From assembly GCA_025999255.1 (NCBI GenBank), contig BNXB01000050.1, positions 1 through 9,327 on the forward strand: 9,327 nucleotides of DNA. Direction: 5' to 3'. The notes under the pieces are model-generated. The model was not told the origin of the DNA and did no database searches. It saw only the letters and a list, made by a program, of their open reading frames with translations. This DNA comes from Bacteroidia bacterium (GTDB taxonomy: Bacteria; Bacteroidota; Bacteroidia; Bacteroidales; Azobacteroidaceae). Positions 7,353-9,327 of the stretch are shown here, piece after piece. Position 1 is the first letter of the stretch, and each line of letters opens with the position of its first letter. Position numbers and translations under genes: made by a program.

Positions 7353-9327
7353 TTTTCAATCCACTTCCTTGCATTCACAAACGCTTCAATCCACGGAGTA
7401 ATCTCATCCGACAAAACCCTGTTTCCAGGGTAATACCCACATTGCCATGGGAATACAGCCCTTTCGAGGTGAGGCATCATTGCCAGATGGCGTCCGTCTT
7501 TCGAACAAATACCGGCGACAGAATAATCCGAACCGTTCGGATTTGCAGGATATGTATCGTAGTTGTATTTTGCTACAATATTGTATTTTCCGGATTCGTA
7601 AGGCAAACTGAATTTTCCTTCTCCATGCGCCACCCAAATACCCAATTTGTTTTTCGATAACGAACCGAACATCACGGATTTATTCTTAGGAATTTTCACG
7701 GAAACGAATTCCGATTCGAATTTATGGGAATCATTACGCAACATTCCGGCTTTCTTTTTGTGTTCGGGACAGATTAAGTCCAATTCCACCATCAACTGGC
7801 AACCATTACAAATTCCCAGGCTCAACGTATCTTTACGTTTATAAAAACGTTCCAAAACTTCTTTCGCCTTTTTATTGTACCGGAATACTCCCGCCCATCC
7901 TTTAGCAGAACCCAATACATCGGAATTGGAAAATCCGCCGCAGAACACAATCATATTCACATCATCCAAAGTCTCGCGGCCTGAAGCAAGGTCCGTCATG
8001 TGGACATCTTTTACATCGAACCCTGCAAGATACAGAGAATAAGCCATTTCACGTTCACCGTTAGTCCCTTTTTCACGGATAATTGCAGCTTTCACGCCCG
8101 ATGTTTCTTTCCGGTCGGCAGATAGTCCGTACTGTTCCAGTTTTCCTGTAAACCCCCTGTTAAAAAGGAATTGTAAAGGCTGAACTTTATAATTATCAAA
8201 ACGATCTTTTGCCTGTTTCGCAGGAGTTTGCGAACATTCCAGAAGATAAGAAGACCTGAACCAAACATCTCGCAGATGATCGATATCAAAACTATAATCC
8301 TGTTTATTTTTCTTAATCCTGATATTACGATCCTTGCTTGTTTTCCCGATAGCGGCAAATGCGATCCCATGTTGACCGAGAAAAGTTTCAACGGCTTTCT
8401 TGTCCTGTACCTGAATAATAATTCCCGGATTTTCACTAAACAGGAGTTTTACCAGGTCTTTTTCTTTGATTTTATCCAGGTTCAAATCCAATCCTCCTTC
8501 AACATTGGCAAAACACATTTCCAGCAAAGTAGTAATCATACCTCCTGCTGAAACATCGTGCCCCGCGAGGATTAACCCTTTTTCAATCAATTCCTGGATA
8601 GCATTAAATACCGTAACAAAATACTCAGGATCCTTCACAGTAGGCGCTTCCGATCCCAACCGGTCGATCGATTGGGCAAAAGCCGAACCTCCCAACTTCA
8701 TTTCATCGAAAGAGAAATCTATATAATAAATTCCGGTTTTACGCTTATTCTTAATTACCGGAGATACAATTTTACGGATATCGGACACTTCCGCCCCGGC
8801 GGAAATAATCACCGTTCCGGGAGAAAAAACCTTATCCTCTCCGTATTTTTGAGTCATAGATAAGGAATCCTTTCCGGTAGGGATATTGATTCCCAATGCA
8901 CATGCAAAACCGGAACAAGCTTCAACAGCCCGGTACAAACGAGCATCCTCACCGGGGTTTTTACATGGCCACATCCAGTTAGCGCTCAACGAAACACTTT
9001 TCAAACGGTCTTTCAGAGGCGCAAAAACAATGTTTGTTAGGGATTCTGCAATTGCCAACACCGAACCGGCAGCGGGATCAACCAAAGCTGCCTGAGGCGC
9101 ATGACCAATAGAAGTGGCAATCCCGGCTTTTCCTCTATAATCCAAAGCTACAGCGCCCAAGTCACTCAAGGGCAACTGAATTTCACCCTGGCATTGCTGA
9201 CGGGCTACTTTTCCGGTTACCGAACGATCCACCTTGTTTGTCAACCAATCCTTACAAGCTACAGCCTCCAACTGAAGCACATTTGAAAGATATTCCGGCA
9301 ATAATTTTTCATGATAATTCAGAGAAT
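7331..9327 (-). CDS. purL: Phosphoribosylformylglycinamidine synthase, C-terminal half (5' end outside window)
   Basis: Step 4 of purine synthesis: FGAR, glutamine and ATP give FGAM. The visible 664 residues are about half of the ~1,230-residue single-chain enzyme. The frame stays open to the right edge, so the TTG at 9301 is internal, not a start. The first part is the second synthetase half, with VLQLEAVACKDWLTNKVDRS, the SVSLSANWMWPCKN stretch and PTGKDSLSM. The C-terminal class I glutaminase domain begins near VKAAIIREKGTNGEREMA (about 8095). Its nucleophile Cys is in LGICNGCQ (codon 7808-7810), and the His and Glu of the triad are in MMPHLERAVFPWQ (codons 7469-7471 and 7463-7465). All expected residues are present. 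The stop TAA (7333-7331) lies inside folA on the other strand. Promoter and regulation cannot be seen. Confidence 0.97.
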   Translation of the reverse strand, partial: SLNYHEKLLPEYLSNVLQLEAVACKDWLTNKVDRSVTGKVARQQCQGEIQLPLSDLGAVALDYRGKAGIATSIGHAPQAALVDPAAGSVLAIAESLTNIVFAPLKDRLKSVSLSANWMWPCKNPGEDARLYRAVEACSGFACALGINIPTGKDSLSMTQKYGEDKVFSPGTVIISAGAEVSDIRKIVSPVIKNKRKTGIYYIDFSFDEMKLGGSAFAQSIDRLGSEAPTVKDPEYFVTVFNAIQELIEKGLILAGHDVSAGGMITTLLEMCFANVEGGLDLNLDKIKEKDLVKLLFSENPGIIIQVQDKKAVETFLGQHGIAFAAIGKTSKDRNIRIKKNKQDYSFDIDHLRDVWFRSSYLLECSQTPAKQAKDRFDNYKVQPLQFLFNRGFTGKLEQYGLSADRKETSGVKAAIIREKGTNGEREMAYSLYLAGFDVKDVHMTDLASGRETLDDVNMIVFCGGFSNSDVLGSAKGWAGVFRYNKKAKEVLERFYKRKDTLSLGICNGCQLMVELDLICPEHKKKAGMLRNDSHKFESEFVSVKIPKNKSVMFGSLSKNKLGIWVAHGEGKFSLPYESGKYNIVAKYNYDTYPANPNGSDYSVAGICSKDGRHLAMMPHLERAVFPWQCGYYPGNRVLSDEITPWIEAFVNARKWIENHTRSNS

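Noticed and set aside
7349..9286. Plus-strand frames of 61-107 codons, and a minus-strand frame at 8092-8436, within purL
   Set aside because: They are shadows of a clear PurL reading frame with all glutaminase catalytic residues.
9299..9301. TTG as the start of purL
   Set aside because: The frame continues open to the window edge with residues in keeping with PurL, and the enzyme needs a further ~570 N-terminal residues.

Overview
The window looks like chromosomal DNA from a member of the Bacteroidota, most likely a Bacteroidales gut or oral anaerobe. The case rests on several signs. Two genes have a TTTG-N20-(near TAnnTTTG) promoter, the form used by the Bacteroidota housekeeping sigma factor. 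Starts lie in A/T-rich leaders without Shine-Dalgarno sequences. PurL is of the long single-chain type. A very long secreted beta-repeat protein is present, and the intergenic DNA is A/T-rich and repeat-laden. I cannot name the genus.

Layout. (1) Positions 1-3845, minus strand: the first 1,281 residues of a giant secreted protein built of DUF11-like beta-sandwich units, running off the left edge. (2) Positions 3846-4564: a 719-bp intergenic region with no recognisable protein gene but much structure. It holds a perfect hairpin inside a block resembling dispersed Bacteroidota repeats, a heptanucleotide AATTGAC array, a strong minus-strand intrinsic terminator, a (TC)12 microsatellite and a minus-strand -7 promoter box. 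The promoter box and terminator bracket a candidate small transcript of about 220 nt that no known gene explains. (3) Positions 4565-5938, plus strand: a stand-alone long-type tryptophan synthase beta chain (TrpB2). (4) Positions 6070-7352, plus strand: thyA-folA, a two-gene operon with a 4-nt ATGA overlap. (5) Positions 7331-9327, minus strand: the C-terminal 664 residues of PurL, whose 3' end overlaps folA by 22 bp tail to tail; its N-terminal half lies outside the window.

How the genes work together: ThyA makes dTMP and oxidises methylene-tetrahydrofolate to dihydrofolate, which FolA reduces again, so the two form a closed functional pair. PurL (purine synthesis step 4) is functionally adjacent because purine synthesis also uses folate carriers, but it is transcribed convergently. 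TrpB2 has its own promoter and no trp neighbours here. The giant surface protein is unrelated to this housekeeping block. The repeat-rich gap between them is the most unusual part of the window.
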